Shown here in pieces: positions 7,731-17,583 of a stretch of 64,000 bases of DNA. Each line of letters begins with the position of its first letter. Position 1 is the first letter of the stretch. The stretch spans positions 1-64,000 of the forward strand of contig NZ_AQHR01000066.1 of the NCBI RefSeq assembly GCF_000390185.1, read 5' to 3'. Both the position numbers and the translations under genes were made by a program. The stretch comes from Lunatimonas lonarensis. Its GTDB lineage: Bacteria > Bacteroidota > Bacteroidia > Cytophagales > Cyclobacteriaceae. The notes beneath the pieces were generated by a model, which had not been told where the DNA came from, ran no database searches, and was given only the letters and a program-made list of their open reading frames with translations.

Positions 7731-8993
7731 ATGAAGACGCTTTTATATATGGTTGCATTCTTTGCTCCGCTTGCTGCGGGTTTTTCCCAGAATTTTATTC
7801 CAAATTACGAGGAAGACAAGGTTTTATCCTATACGCTGCCAGATCCACTTCTGTTTGAGGATGGCAGTAAGGTGGGATCCGTTGATGATTGGAAAAGGCG
7901 AAAGGCGGAATTATTTCGGATTTTCGAGAAGGAAATGTTTGGGATAGCCCCCGTTTGGGATGGTCGTATGCAAGCAGTTGCCCTATCCACGGATGAAAAT
8001 GCGCTTGGAGGCAAGGCTGTTCAACGGGAAGTAAAGCTGACCCTTTCCCGAAATGGGAATCAGGTGGATCTCGTAGTATTGATCATTCTGCCTAAAGATA
8101 CACCTAAGGCACCTGTTTTTGTAGGGCTCAATTTTTATGGCAACCACACCCTATCATTGGATCCCGCCGTGCTGGTCACCGAAAACTGGATACGGAACAA
8201 CGCCGATATGGGTTACGAAGACAACCGAGCGTCTGATTCAAACAGAGGCAGGCGTATGCGCAACTGGCCTGTAGAGGAAATGGTTGCACGGGGATATGGT
8301 CTAGCAACCCTGTACTATGGCGACATAGATCCTGACTACGACGATGGGTTTCAAAATGGGGTACATGCCCTGTATCCCGAACATGTGCGCAATGAATTTT
8401 CATGGGGCAGCATTTCCGCTTGGGCTTGGGGCTTGTCTCGCGTGGTTGATTTCCTGGAGGGACTGGAAGCAGTGGATGCAGATCGACTGGCGGTAGTTGG
8501 TCATTCCCGGCTGGGAAAGGCTGCCTTATGGGCCGCCGCGATGGATTCTCGGTTTACCATGGCCATTTCCAATAATTCGGGCTGTGGTGGGGCGGCAATA
8601 TCCAGAAGGAGGTTTGGCGAAACCATAGCCCGTATCAATAGCTCTTTTCCCCATTGGTTTAATAAGCGCTTCCATAGATACAATGACAAGGAACACGAAC
8701 TGCCTGTGGATCAGCACCAACTCATCAGTATCCTCGCACCGAATCCAGTATACATAGCTAGCGGAGCGGAGGATCTTTGGGCAGATCCAAAGGGAGAGTT
8801 TTTGGCTGCAGTGGCTGCTACGCCAGTCTATAACCTACTTGGAAAGGAGGGCATGCCTACAGCTGTTTTTCCTCCGGTAGATCATCCTGTAATGGGAACA
8901 CTTGGTTACCATGTAAGGACAGGGGGGCACGGGATGCTTTACTACGATTGGATGCAGTACTTGGACTTTGCTGATCGACACTGGAAAAAGTAG
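7731..8993 (+). CDS. CE15-like glucuronoyl/acyl esterase, secreted
   Basis: 420-residue alpha/beta hydrolase resembling carbohydrate esterase family 15, which cleaves ester links between glucuronic acid and lignin or other alcohols. A signal peptide (MKTLLYMVAFFAPLAAGFSQ) is followed by the family opening PDPL...W..RR.E....FE.E.FG. The nucleophile motif is G257-H-S259-R-L-G, close to the GCSRxG of CE15; the GAEDLWADPKGEF and RTGGHGM segments supply the likely acid and His. ATG 7731 is chosen because it begins the signal peptide; the frame stays open upstream to a TTG at 7632. Its stop is 6 bp from the end of the convergent ceramidase-like gene. The actual substrate is not defined by sequence. 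Confidence 0.85.
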   Translation: MKTLLYMVAFFAPLAAGFSQNFIPNYEEDKVLSYTLPDPLLFEDGSKVGSVDDWKRRKAELFRIFEKEMFGIAPVWDGRMQAVALSTDENALGGKAVQREVKLTLSRNGNQVDLVVLIILPKDTPKAPVFVGLNFYGNHTLSLDPAVLVTENWIRNNADMGYEDNRASDSNRGRRMRNWPVEEMVARGYGLATLYYGDIDPDYDDGFQNGVHALYPEHVRNEFSWGSISAWAWGLSRVVDFLEGLEAVDADRLAVVGHSRLGKAALWAAAMDSRFTMAISNNSGCGGAAISRRRFGETIARINSSFPHWFNKRFHRYNDKEHELPVDQHQLISILAPNPVYIASGAEDLWADPKGEFLAAVAATPVYNLLGKEGMPTAVFPPVDHPVMGTLGYHVRTGGHGMLYYDWMQYLDFADRHWKK

Positions 8994-8999
8994 TTGCCA

Positions 9000-10388
9000 T
9001 CAATTCTCAGCTTGTTCTAGCATTTCCCGGATAGCGCGGAGAATTGTTCCCTCGGCACGTTCATCAAAGGGGCTAACCTGAACTTCATAACCTCCCTGGC
9101 TGTAACTTGCGGCTGTACCTATGTAACCCAGACCATAGTCTGCGTAGGCCGCCATGGTTACCTTCCGGTTTGGGAGCATTTGCTGTGCAGCAAGCTGGTA
9201 CTCCACAAACAGTTCTGCGGGCATATGCAAAATCCGGATATCGTTTATTTTTAGGCAACTAAGCAATGTATACTTTTCGGCTTTATATCGGTTGTACCAG
9301 GCCAGCTTGGAGGCATTTTCGGTTAGCCAGGCATGGGTTTGCTGGGGCTTGTCAAGCTTTGCGGAAATAGCCTGATTAGGCTCTAGCCGCAGGGGGCGGG
9401 TGACCCAGTTTATGCTGTTGTCTTCCAAGGCGGTTTTTTCTGTTTTTTCCCAAGCCCGTTGCATCCCATCGGCCAATCTTTGGGCAAGTGCAAGGCGGTT
9501 TGACGGGGTGCCATCGTTATACTTCCCGGCTGTGACGTTTCCGGCAGCACCGGTAAAATGGATGTGCAGTGCCTCGGGTACGGAAGATTGGCGTAAGAAC
9601 CTGGCAAGGCCGGGAAAATCCGGATTGGCAATGCCGGTTCGGTAGTAGCTTTGTGGATGTACAGCATAGTAGCTAAGTACTGCAATGGGTGCCTCTTCCT
9701 GCCAAAAACTCACCAAGGTCACGTAGGGGTCTATCGTTCCTTCCGGAGCGGCAATCGCCGCTGGATCTTTGGTGGCGGAATATCTTACATGTACGACTTT
9801 GCCCTCTGGTCCAAGCACCCGTCGGTTGCTGGCCACTTGGTGCACCTCGGCTTTGCCGAATCCAACATGGGTCACTTTCCTACTTGTTTTTGCGGCCTTT
9901 TCCACTGCTCCTGAAAGGCGGGTCAACAGCGCCCGTTGAAAACCGCCATCGAAATTACCAGGGGGTAGATTTGCGTCGTGGAGCAATTTCTCTGCACCAA
10001 AATCGGATCGAGGAGCATCGTGCTGGTGCACACTGTGGACGGACACACGGTCAGGACTGGTGCCTGCGGCGGAGGCCAGTTGCTCACGGAATAGGTCGTG
10101 GCTTTCGTTTGCGATGCCGATCCAGTCAACGGCGCAAAGTACTATGGGATCTCCTTGGCCCAATAGTACAATTCCCTTGGCCCGAAGCCCAAGATCCCAC
10201 GCCCCAACCATCGTGTCATAGGCCAAAAGACTGCCGATGGGGGGAGTGGCATCCACATCAAAAACGCCCACCCGAAACTCGGCCTTGTTTTCTCCGCTGG
10301 TTTGGGAAAGAGAGGTCGCCGAAGCAGCTAGGAACAATAAGAAAACCAAGGCGATTTGGCGAAGCCAAGGGGATTGTTGAGCCTGCAT
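9000..10388 (-). CDS. Neutral/alkaline ceramidase-like hydrolase, secreted
   Basis: 462 residues with a signal peptide (LALVFLLFLAASA region, cleavage near SLSQ). The mature protein opens with FRVGVFDVDATPPIGS, the typical beginning of the neutral/alkaline non-lysosomal ceramidase N-terminal domain, and has VHSVHQHDAP, where the zinc-site histidines of this fold lie, and YAVHPQSYY. It lacks the C-terminal ceramidase domain, as is usual for the bacterial homologs found beside glycan genes. Those homologs are rarely tested, so true ceramide cleavage is uncertain; another amide or ester could be the target. It is transcribed alone, convergent with the CE15-like gene. Confidence 0.82.
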   Translation of the reverse strand: MQAQQSPWLRQIALVFLLFLAASATSLSQTSGENKAEFRVGVFDVDATPPIGSLLAYDTMVGAWDLGLRAKGIVLLGQGDPIVLCAVDWIGIANESHDLFREQLASAAGTSPDRVSVHSVHQHDAPRSDFGAEKLLHDANLPPGNFDGGFQRALLTRLSGAVEKAAKTSRKVTHVGFGKAEVHQVASNRRVLGPEGKVVHVRYSATKDPAAIAAPEGTIDPYVTLVSFWQEEAPIAVLSYYAVHPQSYYRTGIANPDFPGLARFLRQSSVPEALHIHFTGAAGNVTAGKYNDGTPSNRLALAQRLADGMQRAWEKTEKTALEDNSINWVTRPLRLEPNQAISAKLDKPQQTHAWLTENASKLAWYNRYKAEKYTLLSCLKINDIRILHMPAELFVEYQLAAQQMLPNRKVTMAAYADYGLGYIGTAASYSQGGYEVQVSPFDERAEGTILRAIREMLEQAEN

Positions 10389-10534
10389 AAAATACGATTT
10401 TTGGGGATAGAAATCATCAAGTAGATTGATCAGCTTTCAATATAGGGCATTCATTCGGTTTTTAGTTTGCGTGATTTTTATTTTTTAAGGGGAATTGGCT
10501 ATATTTCATTGATAATCCCATTATTTTTCTGATC

Positions 10535-11512
10535 ATGCCTAAGAATGTTTCGAAAATCACTACCACACCTCCCACGGCTGTTGCTACGGAGATTGAAGAA
10601 TTGGAGGGTCTATTGGATGAGGTGCTACCTTTTAAAAAGTTGGATCATAATGTACTGATCGCTACTTGGAATATACGTGCTTTTGGTGGGTTGACTGAAA
10701 AATGGCAGGCAGGTGACAGTGATTCTCCCAAGCGGGACCTGCATTCACTGCTTTGCATTGCCAGGATCATTTCCAGGTTTGACATCATTGCGGTTCAGGA
10801 AATCAAAGGCAACCTAAAGGCTTTTCGGCACATGCTCAAGGTTTTGGGGCCGCATTGGAGTTTTATCTTGACCGATGTGAGCGGAGGGTCGGAAGGGAAT
10901 GACGAGCGACTGGGTTTTTTGTTCGACTCCCGAAAAGTGAAGCTTTCCGGGCTCGCCTGTGAGCTGGTGGTTCCCAACGAGAAAATCGAGACTATATCCG
11001 AGGGAGCATTTGCCAGGCAATTTGCGAGGACACCCTATGCGGTAGGGTTTAAAGTAGAAGATAAAACGTTCGTGCTGGTTACCTTACATGTACTCTACGG
11101 CAAGAGGCCATCGGACAGGGTGGGAGAGTTGGAGGGCATCGCCAAGTGGCTGCAGCAATGGGCTTCGAGCATGAATTCCTTTGACCAAAGTTTGATTGTC
11201 TTGGGAGACTTCAATATTGACCGACGGGGGGATCCACGCTACCAGGCATTTGTTTCGACAGGTCTGCGCGTACCAGAGGACTTAACGGAAGTAAGAAGGA
11301 CAGTCTTTGACCACAGGGCGACCTACTATACGCAGATTGCTTGGTTTCAAAACCAGCGCAATATTCCGCAGCTTTCCATTAAATATTTGCGAGGAGGAGT
11401 ATTCAATTTTGGTCCACATGTATTGAAAGGTCAGGATCTGACGCCATTTCAGCTGTCCTGGCGGATTTCAGACCACCTTCCCCTATGGGCAGAGTTTTCC
11501 ACGAAGTGCTAG
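10535..11512 (+). CDS. Endonuclease/exonuclease/phosphatase (EEP) family protein
   Basis: 325 residues with an EEP fold: the LIATWNIRAFG opening (Asn of the metal site), AVQEIKG (metal-binding Glu), VTLHVLYGK, LGDFNIDRRGD and the closing I-S-D-H-L-P-L motif. The first 35 residues are a charged extension rich in Thr and Glu with no signal peptide, so it is probably cytoplasmic. It could cleave DNA, a phosphoester lipid or a nucleotide; the motifs alone do not decide. It is followed after 97 bp by the glycogen branching enzyme on the same strand. Confidence 0.88.
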   Translation: MPKNVSKITTTPPTAVATEIEELEGLLDEVLPFKKLDHNVLIATWNIRAFGGLTEKWQAGDSDSPKRDLHSLLCIARIISRFDIIAVQEIKGNLKAFRHMLKVLGPHWSFILTDVSGGSEGNDERLGFLFDSRKVKLSGLACELVVPNEKIETISEGAFARQFARTPYAVGFKVEDKTFVLVTLHVLYGKRPSDRVGELEGIAKWLQQWASSMNSFDQSLIVLGDFNIDRRGDPRYQAFVSTGLRVPEDLTEVRRTVFDHRATYYTQIAWFQNQRNIPQLSIKYLRGGVFNFGPHVLKGQDLTPFQLSWRISDHLPLWAEFSTKC

Positions 11513-11609
11513 TTTTTGTGAAAGTTTATCTATTTTAGAAGTCGAAGGAGGTTCGCTTGGTTGAATAGGCACCTCCTCCCGCTAATTTGAACACCTAAAA
11601 CCTACTTTT

Positions 11610-13622
11610 GTGAAAGACGATAACTACTTAGCCATCATCAAGGAAGACCCCTGGTTGGTTTCCTATAGGGAGGAAATTCTGCAACGCTACGTGAGATTCC
11701 AACGTGCCTTGCTGGAAATTGAACTCGCGGAGGGAAGCTTGAGTGATTTTTCGAGGGGCCATTTGTTTTTTGGGATTAATTTTGACGAGACACAGGATGG
11801 TTGGTATTATCGAGAATGGGCCCCTAAAGCGCATGCCCTTTTCTTAATAGGTGATTTCAATGGATGGAACAGGGAAAGCCATCCGCTTACCCGAAAGGAA
11901 TGGGGCACTTGGGAGATATTTCTTCCTCGGGAGGAATACCAGGCTTCGTTCACCCATGGGAGTCTCATAAAGGTGCATGTGGTGTCTGAAAAGGGAGCAC
12001 TCGATCGGATACCGGCGTATATCAGAAGGGTAGTCCAAAATCCGGTTTCCAAGGACTTCTCCGGTCAGCTGTGGTTCCCTGAATCGGCATTTGCCTGGAC
12101 AGATGCCGCCTTCACCCCAAAAAGGGCCTTTGCGGGGCCCTTGATTTACGAAAGCCATGTGGGTATGGGTCAGGAGAAGGAGGATGTGGGCACCTATCGG
12201 GAGTTTGCAGATATTATTCTTCCAAAGATAAAAGCAAACGGGTATACGGTGGTGCAATTGATGGCCGTGATGGAACACCCCTATTACGGCTCGTTCGGTT
12301 ATCATGTTTCCAGTTTCTACGCCCCTTCGTCCCGCTTCGGTACACCGGAGGATTTAAAATACCTCGTCAACAAAGCACATGAATTAGGACTGGCCGTGGT
12401 CATGGACATTGTTCATTCCCATGCCGTCCAGAATATCGCAGAGGGACTAAATGAGTTTGATGGATCGGATCAGCAGTATTTTCACGCAGGCCCACGTGGG
12501 TACCACGAGGTTTGGGATTCCAAATTGTTTGACTATGGTAAATATGAAGTGAAACGCTTTTTACTTTCCAATATCCGGTATTGGATGGAGGAGTTTCATT
12601 TTGATGGGTTTCGGTTTGATGGCGTGACCTCTATGCTGTATTTTCACCACGGATTGATCACCTTTGGGCATTATGACAGTTACTTTGTCAAAGACGTGGA
12701 TTGGGATGCGATCGTTTACATGCAGTTGGCCAACCGATTGATCCACGAGCTGAATCCCGATGCGATATCCATTGCTGAGGAGGTGAGTGGTATGCCGGGC
12801 CTTTGCCGACAGCCGCTTGAAGGGGGCATTGGATTTGATTTCCGAATGGCTATGGGTATACCCGATTTTTTCATCAAGGTGCTTAAGGAACAGCGGGATG
12901 AGGAGTGGGATATGTTTGAGTTCTGGAAGGCCCTCAGTGACAGAAGGTATAAAGAGAAGACCATTGCGTATGCTGAATCCCATGACCAAGCATTGGTAGG
13001 AGATAAGTCCATCGCTTTTTGGCTGATGGACAAAGAGATGTATTTCCACATGCGTGTGGAGGATAGTCACCTCGTAGTTGACAGGGGCATAGCCTACCAT
13101 AAGCTATTCCGTATGTTTACGATCAGTTTGGGAGGGGAGGGGTACTTAAATTTTATGGGAAATGAATTCGGACACCCCGAATGGATTGACTTTCCGCGTG
13201 AAGGTAATGGCTGGAGTTACCAGTATGCCCGTAGACAGTGGAGCCTGGCCGAAGATACAAGCCTGAAGTACCAGTTTTTGCTCAAATGGGATCAGGAAAT
13301 GGTAAAACTGATAAAACGTCACAGGGTGCTAATGGCACCGTTTGCCGAGCAGATTCACCTGGATCCCGAGAACAAGGTTATAATCTACCAACGGGCAGGG
13401 CTTTTGTTTCTCTTTAATTTCAATACCAGCCGGTCGATCTTTGATTATCAGTTTAGGGCACCAGTGATGGGTAAATACAAGTTGGTTTTGAATTCGGACA
13501 ACAAGAAATTTGGCGGCTTCCACCGGATCGATGAAAGACCACATTACTATACCGACCAAAATCAACGCTTGAGCGTTTACCTTACCAATCGGACAGTGCT
13601 GGTTCTTTCGAAGGTTGATTGA
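11610..13622 (+). CDS. glgB: 1,4-alpha-glucan branching enzyme (GH13, eukaryote-type)
   Basis: 670 residues. Order of domains: N-terminal helical part (IIKEDPWL), a CBM48-like domain with REWAPKAHALFLIGDFNGWN (about 70-150), the GH13 catalytic barrel, and a C-terminal all-beta domain. Catalytic residues can be placed at D337 (FRFDGV), E390 (AEEVSG) and D459 (ESHDQ). It forms alpha-1,6 branches in glycogen. The start is GTG 11610; no ATG lies before the conserved DPWL. The sequence resembles the shorter branching enzymes of eukaryotes and some Bacteroidota rather than Escherichia GlgB. No glgA, glgC or glgP gene is in the window, so it is not in a glycogen operon. TACTTTTG overlaps the start codon, probably by chance. 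Confidence 0.93.
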   Translation: MKDDNYLAIIKEDPWLVSYREEILQRYVRFQRALLEIELAEGSLSDFSRGHLFFGINFDETQDGWYYREWAPKAHALFLIGDFNGWNRESHPLTRKEWGTWEIFLPREEYQASFTHGSLIKVHVVSEKGALDRIPAYIRRVVQNPVSKDFSGQLWFPESAFAWTDAAFTPKRAFAGPLIYESHVGMGQEKEDVGTYREFADIILPKIKANGYTVVQLMAVMEHPYYGSFGYHVSSFYAPSSRFGTPEDLKYLVNKAHELGLAVVMDIVHSHAVQNIAEGLNEFDGSDQQYFHAGPRGYHEVWDSKLFDYGKYEVKRFLLSNIRYWMEEFHFDGFRFDGVTSMLYFHHGLITFGHYDSYFVKDVDWDAIVYMQLANRLIHELNPDAISIAEEVSGMPGLCRQPLEGGIGFDFRMAMGIPDFFIKVLKEQRDEEWDMFEFWKALSDRRYKEKTIAYAESHDQALVGDKSIAFWLMDKEMYFHMRVEDSHLVVDRGIAYHKLFRMFTISLGGEGYLNFMGNEFGHPEWIDFPREGNGWSYQYARRQWSLAEDTSLKYQFLLKWDQEMVKLIKRHRVLMAPFAEQIHLDPENKVIIYQRAGLLFLFNFNTSRSIFDYQFRAPVMGKYKLVLNSDNKKFGGFHRIDERPHYYTDQNQRLSVYLTNRTVLVLSKVD

Positions 13623-13675
13623 GGGGCAATAAGATCCATCGATTTAGACATATATAGAGCGTAGCAAATGAAGGG

Positions 13676-16600
13676 TTAGTCAATTACACGTTGGGTTTGC
13701 AGGTAAGCTACCAGGTTGACCACCTCGGCTTCGGAAAGATGCTCAAATAGCCCGGAAGGCATCATGGATACATCTGTGGTTTCCCTCGACTGTATGGCTG
13801 ACTTATTTAGGATTACCGGATCCTGGCCCACCACGCGTAGGGTTAGGTGTCGATGGGTTTCCGCAATTATATTTCCGGTGTAGGTTCTGCCATCCCTGGT
13901 GGTTATGACTACCATCTTGTAGGCGTCCTGAATCTCTGCGGAGGGCTCCAACACATTCAGTAAAATATAGTTTACGTCGGTGCGATTTGATCCGGTCAGA
14001 TCGGGCCCCAACTCTCCCCCCTCTCCAAACATTTTATGGCATGCCCCACAGCTTTGCTGGAAGAGCCTTTTGCCCTTTTTTAAATCGGCGTTTTGGAGCG
14101 ACTCCGCACTTAGGTAGCCTCTGTACTTGGCGTACGCCGCTTCATCGTAGGCGACCTCTTCGATGGGACCCCATATTTCAATAAAACCACTGCCAACGAC
14201 GCGGAGCATTTGCCGGGCCACGCTGGCTGGAATCTCTCTTTTGGGAATTCTTCCCGTTTTTATTTCCTCCATCAGGAGGTTTCCATACCGGGGTCTGGAG
14301 GATAAGGTTTGTAGGGCAAGTGCTTTTTCCGAGTCGTTCATTTGACCGTATGCACGGATAAGGTGTCTCCCAAATATCTCCTGGTCAAAAGCCGCCATCG
14401 AGCGAATTACTTCTTCCCGAAGAACGTCATCTGTGTACAGTTGGGTCAATTTGGTCGAAAGGACTGGATTTTGCTGTGCGGTAAGGGCTTTGAGTGCCTG
14501 AATGCGGTTGACTGCCGCAGCATTAGCGCTTGTCAGGGTTGTCAGTGCGCGCTGGGTAGCTTCAGCATCGCCAAACAGTTCGGATATATAATTGGCAAGT
14601 TCGCGGCTAGAAGGGTTACGTTGGAGTTTCCTGGATAACTCAGGCCACTTTTCAGGCATTTTCAAGTCACTTCTGCCTTCTATTCCAGCCAGCATGCCTT
14701 GTAGAATCCAATCCCTGTGCTTGGGGTCTTTTTCGAGCATTGCCACCAGCTTGTCCGTCATATCGGCATCTACCGCCCTTCTGGCCATAAACCGGGCAAC
14801 AGATGAAAGCTCGGCTTGGGCAGCCATCGCCAAAAAGCGCTCGGCATCCTCCTCGATAAGGTGGGAAATGCCAAACCAGATCATCTTGGGTAAATTATGA
14901 TCCGCTTCATCTTTTTGGTGGCGGATCAACTCCGTGGCAATTTCCCATTGGGACGCGACGGGAACGCGCTGTAGACTCTGTGCGAGGTAGAGACGTACCA
15001 CCGGCGACGGATCGGATTTGGCAAGACGTGTAAACATTTCCAGGGCTGCTTTTGGAGGTGTTTTATCCTCACATAGCAGTTGAATCGCCCAGGACCGAAT
15101 ATGCTCATCCTTGTCACGTAATAGGTTGACCAATTCCTCAGCCCTAAATCCACCGGTCAAATGAAGGGACCACATTGCTTTCAGACGGTGGTCGGGGTCG
15201 TCGGACTTTGCAAGCATTTGCTTCAATAGATTAACGGTCGCGGTCTCAAGCTTACCCTGATACGCCCGTTTTTGTAGTATCCCCCTGGCCCTTCGGCTAT
15301 GCCAGTCACTTTTGCTTCGCTGCAAATCCACCAGTTCTTTATCGGTAAGGGTATTTAGGTCGACATAGCGGTTCGTCCAATTCTCCGCCTGGTTCTGTTC
15401 GGGCATTACCCTAAATATCCTGCCTGTTTCACCTAGGAGTACTTCCTGTCCACAAATATCCGCATCGTGCCAATCCAACACGTACAATCCACCGTCTGGG
15501 CCTATCTCCATGCTGAATCCCACCCATTGGGCGTTATTGGCCATCAGAAAGTCATCCCCGTCTTTTCCGATAAACCCGGAGCCGCTTGGAACCAGAATAT
15601 CGGATAAGACCGCGTGTTCATGGATATTGGCCATGAAGATGCGTCCCTGTTCTTCCGCGGGAAAAGCGTCTGATTGATAAATCCTTGCCCCTCCATGCGC
15701 GGATCGGTGCCGGTGATCGGCTATGGTCTTGATGTCTTCGTATACGTACGGATTGAAATGCTGTCCTCCCTGACGATGGTAGATGCCTCCTGGGATCACG
15801 TGCCATAGATGGGGAATTACACATGCGGTTATAAACAAGTTACCCTTTCGGTCGTAGTCAATGCCCCAGGGATTGCTAAAGCCATGGGCCACAACCTCAA
15901 AAATATCTTTAGTAGGGTGGTAGCGCCAGACGCCTCCGTTGATGTCTACGCCCTCTGCCTCCAATAGGTCTTCAGGAAAGGGATCTTTGTGGAAATAGAG
16001 TTTCGTATCCGCATTGGGTTTCCGGATTTTTGATGGCGTGGCAAATCCCTGTAGACCGTAAAGCCATCCGTCCGGCCCCCAATGCAGGCTGTTGAGGGTC
16101 TCGTGCCGGTCACGGATGCCCCAGCCCGTAAGCAGGATCTCGATGTCATCCAGATCGGCTTGGTCATCGCCATTTTTGTCAGGTACAAAGAGTAGGTTGG
16201 GAGGGGCTCCTAAGTAGAGGCCATCAAACCCTACGGCGATCGCGGCGGGAAATGCGATTCCCTCCATAAAAACCTTTTGGGAGTCCGCCTGACCGTCACC
16301 ATTAGTGTCTTCCAGTATTAGGATACGGCTGTCACCAGCATTCGAAAAACCATGGCCCCTGGATTCATAATCTCTGTTTTCGGCGACCCAAAGCCTGCCG
16401 CGGTCGTCCCAGCAAAAGGCCATGGGCTGGGTGATCATAGGCTCGGCCGCGAATACGTTGGCTCGGTAGCCTTTCTTGACGGTCATTTCGGCGACCGCTT
16501 CCTCAGGGGTAAGGAATTTCGCAGAGCGACCCTCGGCCTGGGCTATGCCCCACAGCTCGGTGGTACTGTACATGCCTGATTTACCCGAAAAGGCCGACCA

Positions 16601-17491
16601 AGCCTCGCCTAGTTCCATGTCACTCTTATCCCCCGTAAAAACGAGGAGTCGATGTTGCAGCTGTAGACTTTCTCCGGCGGCAATGTGCCAGTCTTCGGTG
16701 CGGGTATACGCAGGCCCCACTCCCAATTGACCATCCACCCTCCATCGTTGCGGATAGCCCTTGTTGGCGGGATGGTCAAAAAGGGCTATTTGCGCATAGT
16801 CGGTACGACCATCGAGCTGCATGCCCACTTTTACCCACATAGCAGGCTGACCCTCCGCTTTTTCGTTTTTTTGCCGTGCGGCATTGACTACCTCGCCATC
16901 TATGCCATCTCTCCAGGGCATTCGTACGAACAACCCGCCATAATCATATTTGCCAATGGTAACGGGCACGATGGCTTCCCCTTTCCACACCAAGTCAAGT
17001 AGGAATTCGCCGCCTTCTTCACGTAGGGTCCAGGTTTGTGTCTCCCGCAATATCGCTGTACCTGCCTCGTCCAGAAGGTCATATACGGTCTGCCAGGATA
17101 CGGATTCGCCTTCCCGGTCGATCGGATTAAGTGCCACCCTCCTCCAATAGTCAGCTTGGGGATTGTGGAAGTAATCACGCCCATTAACCCTGGTGAAACC
17201 CCAGTAAATACCCGTTTGGTGTTTATGGTGTCCCGGACTGAACTCGGTCAGTTCGCTTATACCATCCGGGGAACTGAGGGGATGCAGGTAGGGCCGAAAA
17301 TCGTCCTTTGCCACCTGTGTCAATATAGGATCCGATTCGCCCTTTCGGATCACCTGCAAGGCAACCCCGTCCGGATCAATGGAGATCGTAAGTTCCGAAA
17401 CGGACAACGCCGCATCTTTTTCTGAGGAGACTCCCCGGTTGCAGGCAACAAGGGCAAGCGCACAAAAAAAGGGGACTAAAAATGACTTCAT
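13676..17491 (-). CDS. PmoA-like / sorbosone-dehydrogenase-like propeller / HEAT / cytochrome c fusion
   Basis: 1271-residue lipoprotein-like protein (MKSFLVPFFCALALVAC signal with Cys17). About residues 30-310 form a DUF6807 (PmoA-like) domain with GHHKHQTGIYWGF. About 335-690 is a PVC-type membrane-bound dehydrogenase propeller (VAENRDYESRGHGF, NPWGIDYDRKGNLF). About 700-1110 are HEAT-like helical repeats. The C-terminus is cytochrome c with C1148-G-A-C-H1152. PVC-type heme proteins are common beside glycan catabolic genes and are thought to oxidise sugars in the periplasm, but this is little tested. It follows the sulfatase gene by 92 bp on the same strand, so they probably share a transcript. 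The DUF6807 fusion is the unusual part. Confidence 0.88.
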   Translation of the reverse strand: MKSFLVPFFCALALVACNRGVSSEKDAALSVSELTISIDPDGVALQVIRKGESDPILTQVAKDDFRPYLHPLSSPDGISELTEFSPGHHKHQTGIYWGFTRVNGRDYFHNPQADYWRRVALNPIDREGESVSWQTVYDLLDEAGTAILRETQTWTLREEGGEFLLDLVWKGEAIVPVTIGKYDYGGLFVRMPWRDGIDGEVVNAARQKNEKAEGQPAMWVKVGMQLDGRTDYAQIALFDHPANKGYPQRWRVDGQLGVGPAYTRTEDWHIAAGESLQLQHRLLVFTGDKSDMELGEAWSAFSGKSGMYSTTELWGIAQAEGRSAKFLTPEEAVAEMTVKKGYRANVFAAEPMITQPMAFCWDDRGRLWVAENRDYESRGHGFSNAGDSRILILEDTNGDGQADSQKVFMEGIAFPAAIAVGFDGLYLGAPPNLLFVPDKNGDDQADLDDIEILLTGWGIRDRHETLNSLHWGPDGWLYGLQGFATPSKIRKPNADTKLYFHKDPFPEDLLEAEGVDINGGVWRYHPTKDIFEVVAHGFSNPWGIDYDRKGNLFITACVIPHLWHVIPGGIYHRQGGQHFNPYVYEDIKTIADHRHRSAHGGARIYQSDAFPAEEQGRIFMANIHEHAVLSDILVPSGSGFIGKDGDDFLMANNAQWVGFSMEIGPDGGLYVLDWHDADICGQEVLLGETGRIFRVMPEQNQAENWTNRYVDLNTLTDKELVDLQRSKSDWHSRRARGILQKRAYQGKLETATVNLLKQMLAKSDDPDHRLKAMWSLHLTGGFRAEELVNLLRDKDEHIRSWAIQLLCEDKTPPKAALEMFTRLAKSDPSPVVRLYLAQSLQRVPVASQWEIATELIRHQKDEADHNLPKMIWFGISHLIEEDAERFLAMAAQAELSSVARFMARRAVDADMTDKLVAMLEKDPKHRDWILQGMLAGIEGRSDLKMPEKWPELSRKLQRNPSSRELANYISELFGDAEATQRALTTLTSANAAAVNRIQALKALTAQQNPVLSTKLTQLYTDDVLREEVIRSMAAFDQEIFGRHLIRAYGQMNDSEKALALQTLSSRPRYGNLLMEEIKTGRIPKREIPASVARQMLRVVGSGFIEIWGPIEEVAYDEAAYAKYRGYLSAESLQNADLKKGKRLFQQSCGACHKMFGEGGELGPDLTGSNRTDVNYILLNVLEPSAEIQDAYKMVVITTRDGRTYTGNIIAETHRHLTLRVVGQDPVILNKSAIQSRETTDVSMMPSGLFEHLSEAEVVNLVAYLQTQRVID

Positions 17492-17583
17492 ATCGGTTAA
17501 TTGGGTTTGTCAATAGATCAGGATGGGGTCTTGCTTTACCTGCAATGGACGAAGAACAAGTACTGGCGAACTTGGAACAGCAG

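Noticed and set aside
9689-10390. Long open frame antisense to the ceramidase-like gene
   Set aside because: It mirrors the ceramidase frame, has no recognisable domain or signal, and its composition is typical of antisense shadow.
11603-11610. TACTTTTG as the promoter box of glgB
   Set aside because: It overlaps the GTG start codon, which would put the transcript start inside the conserved N-terminal coding region.
12561-13100. 179-codon antisense frame in the branching enzyme
   Set aside because: Shadow of a strongly biased coding sequence; no start context or domain.
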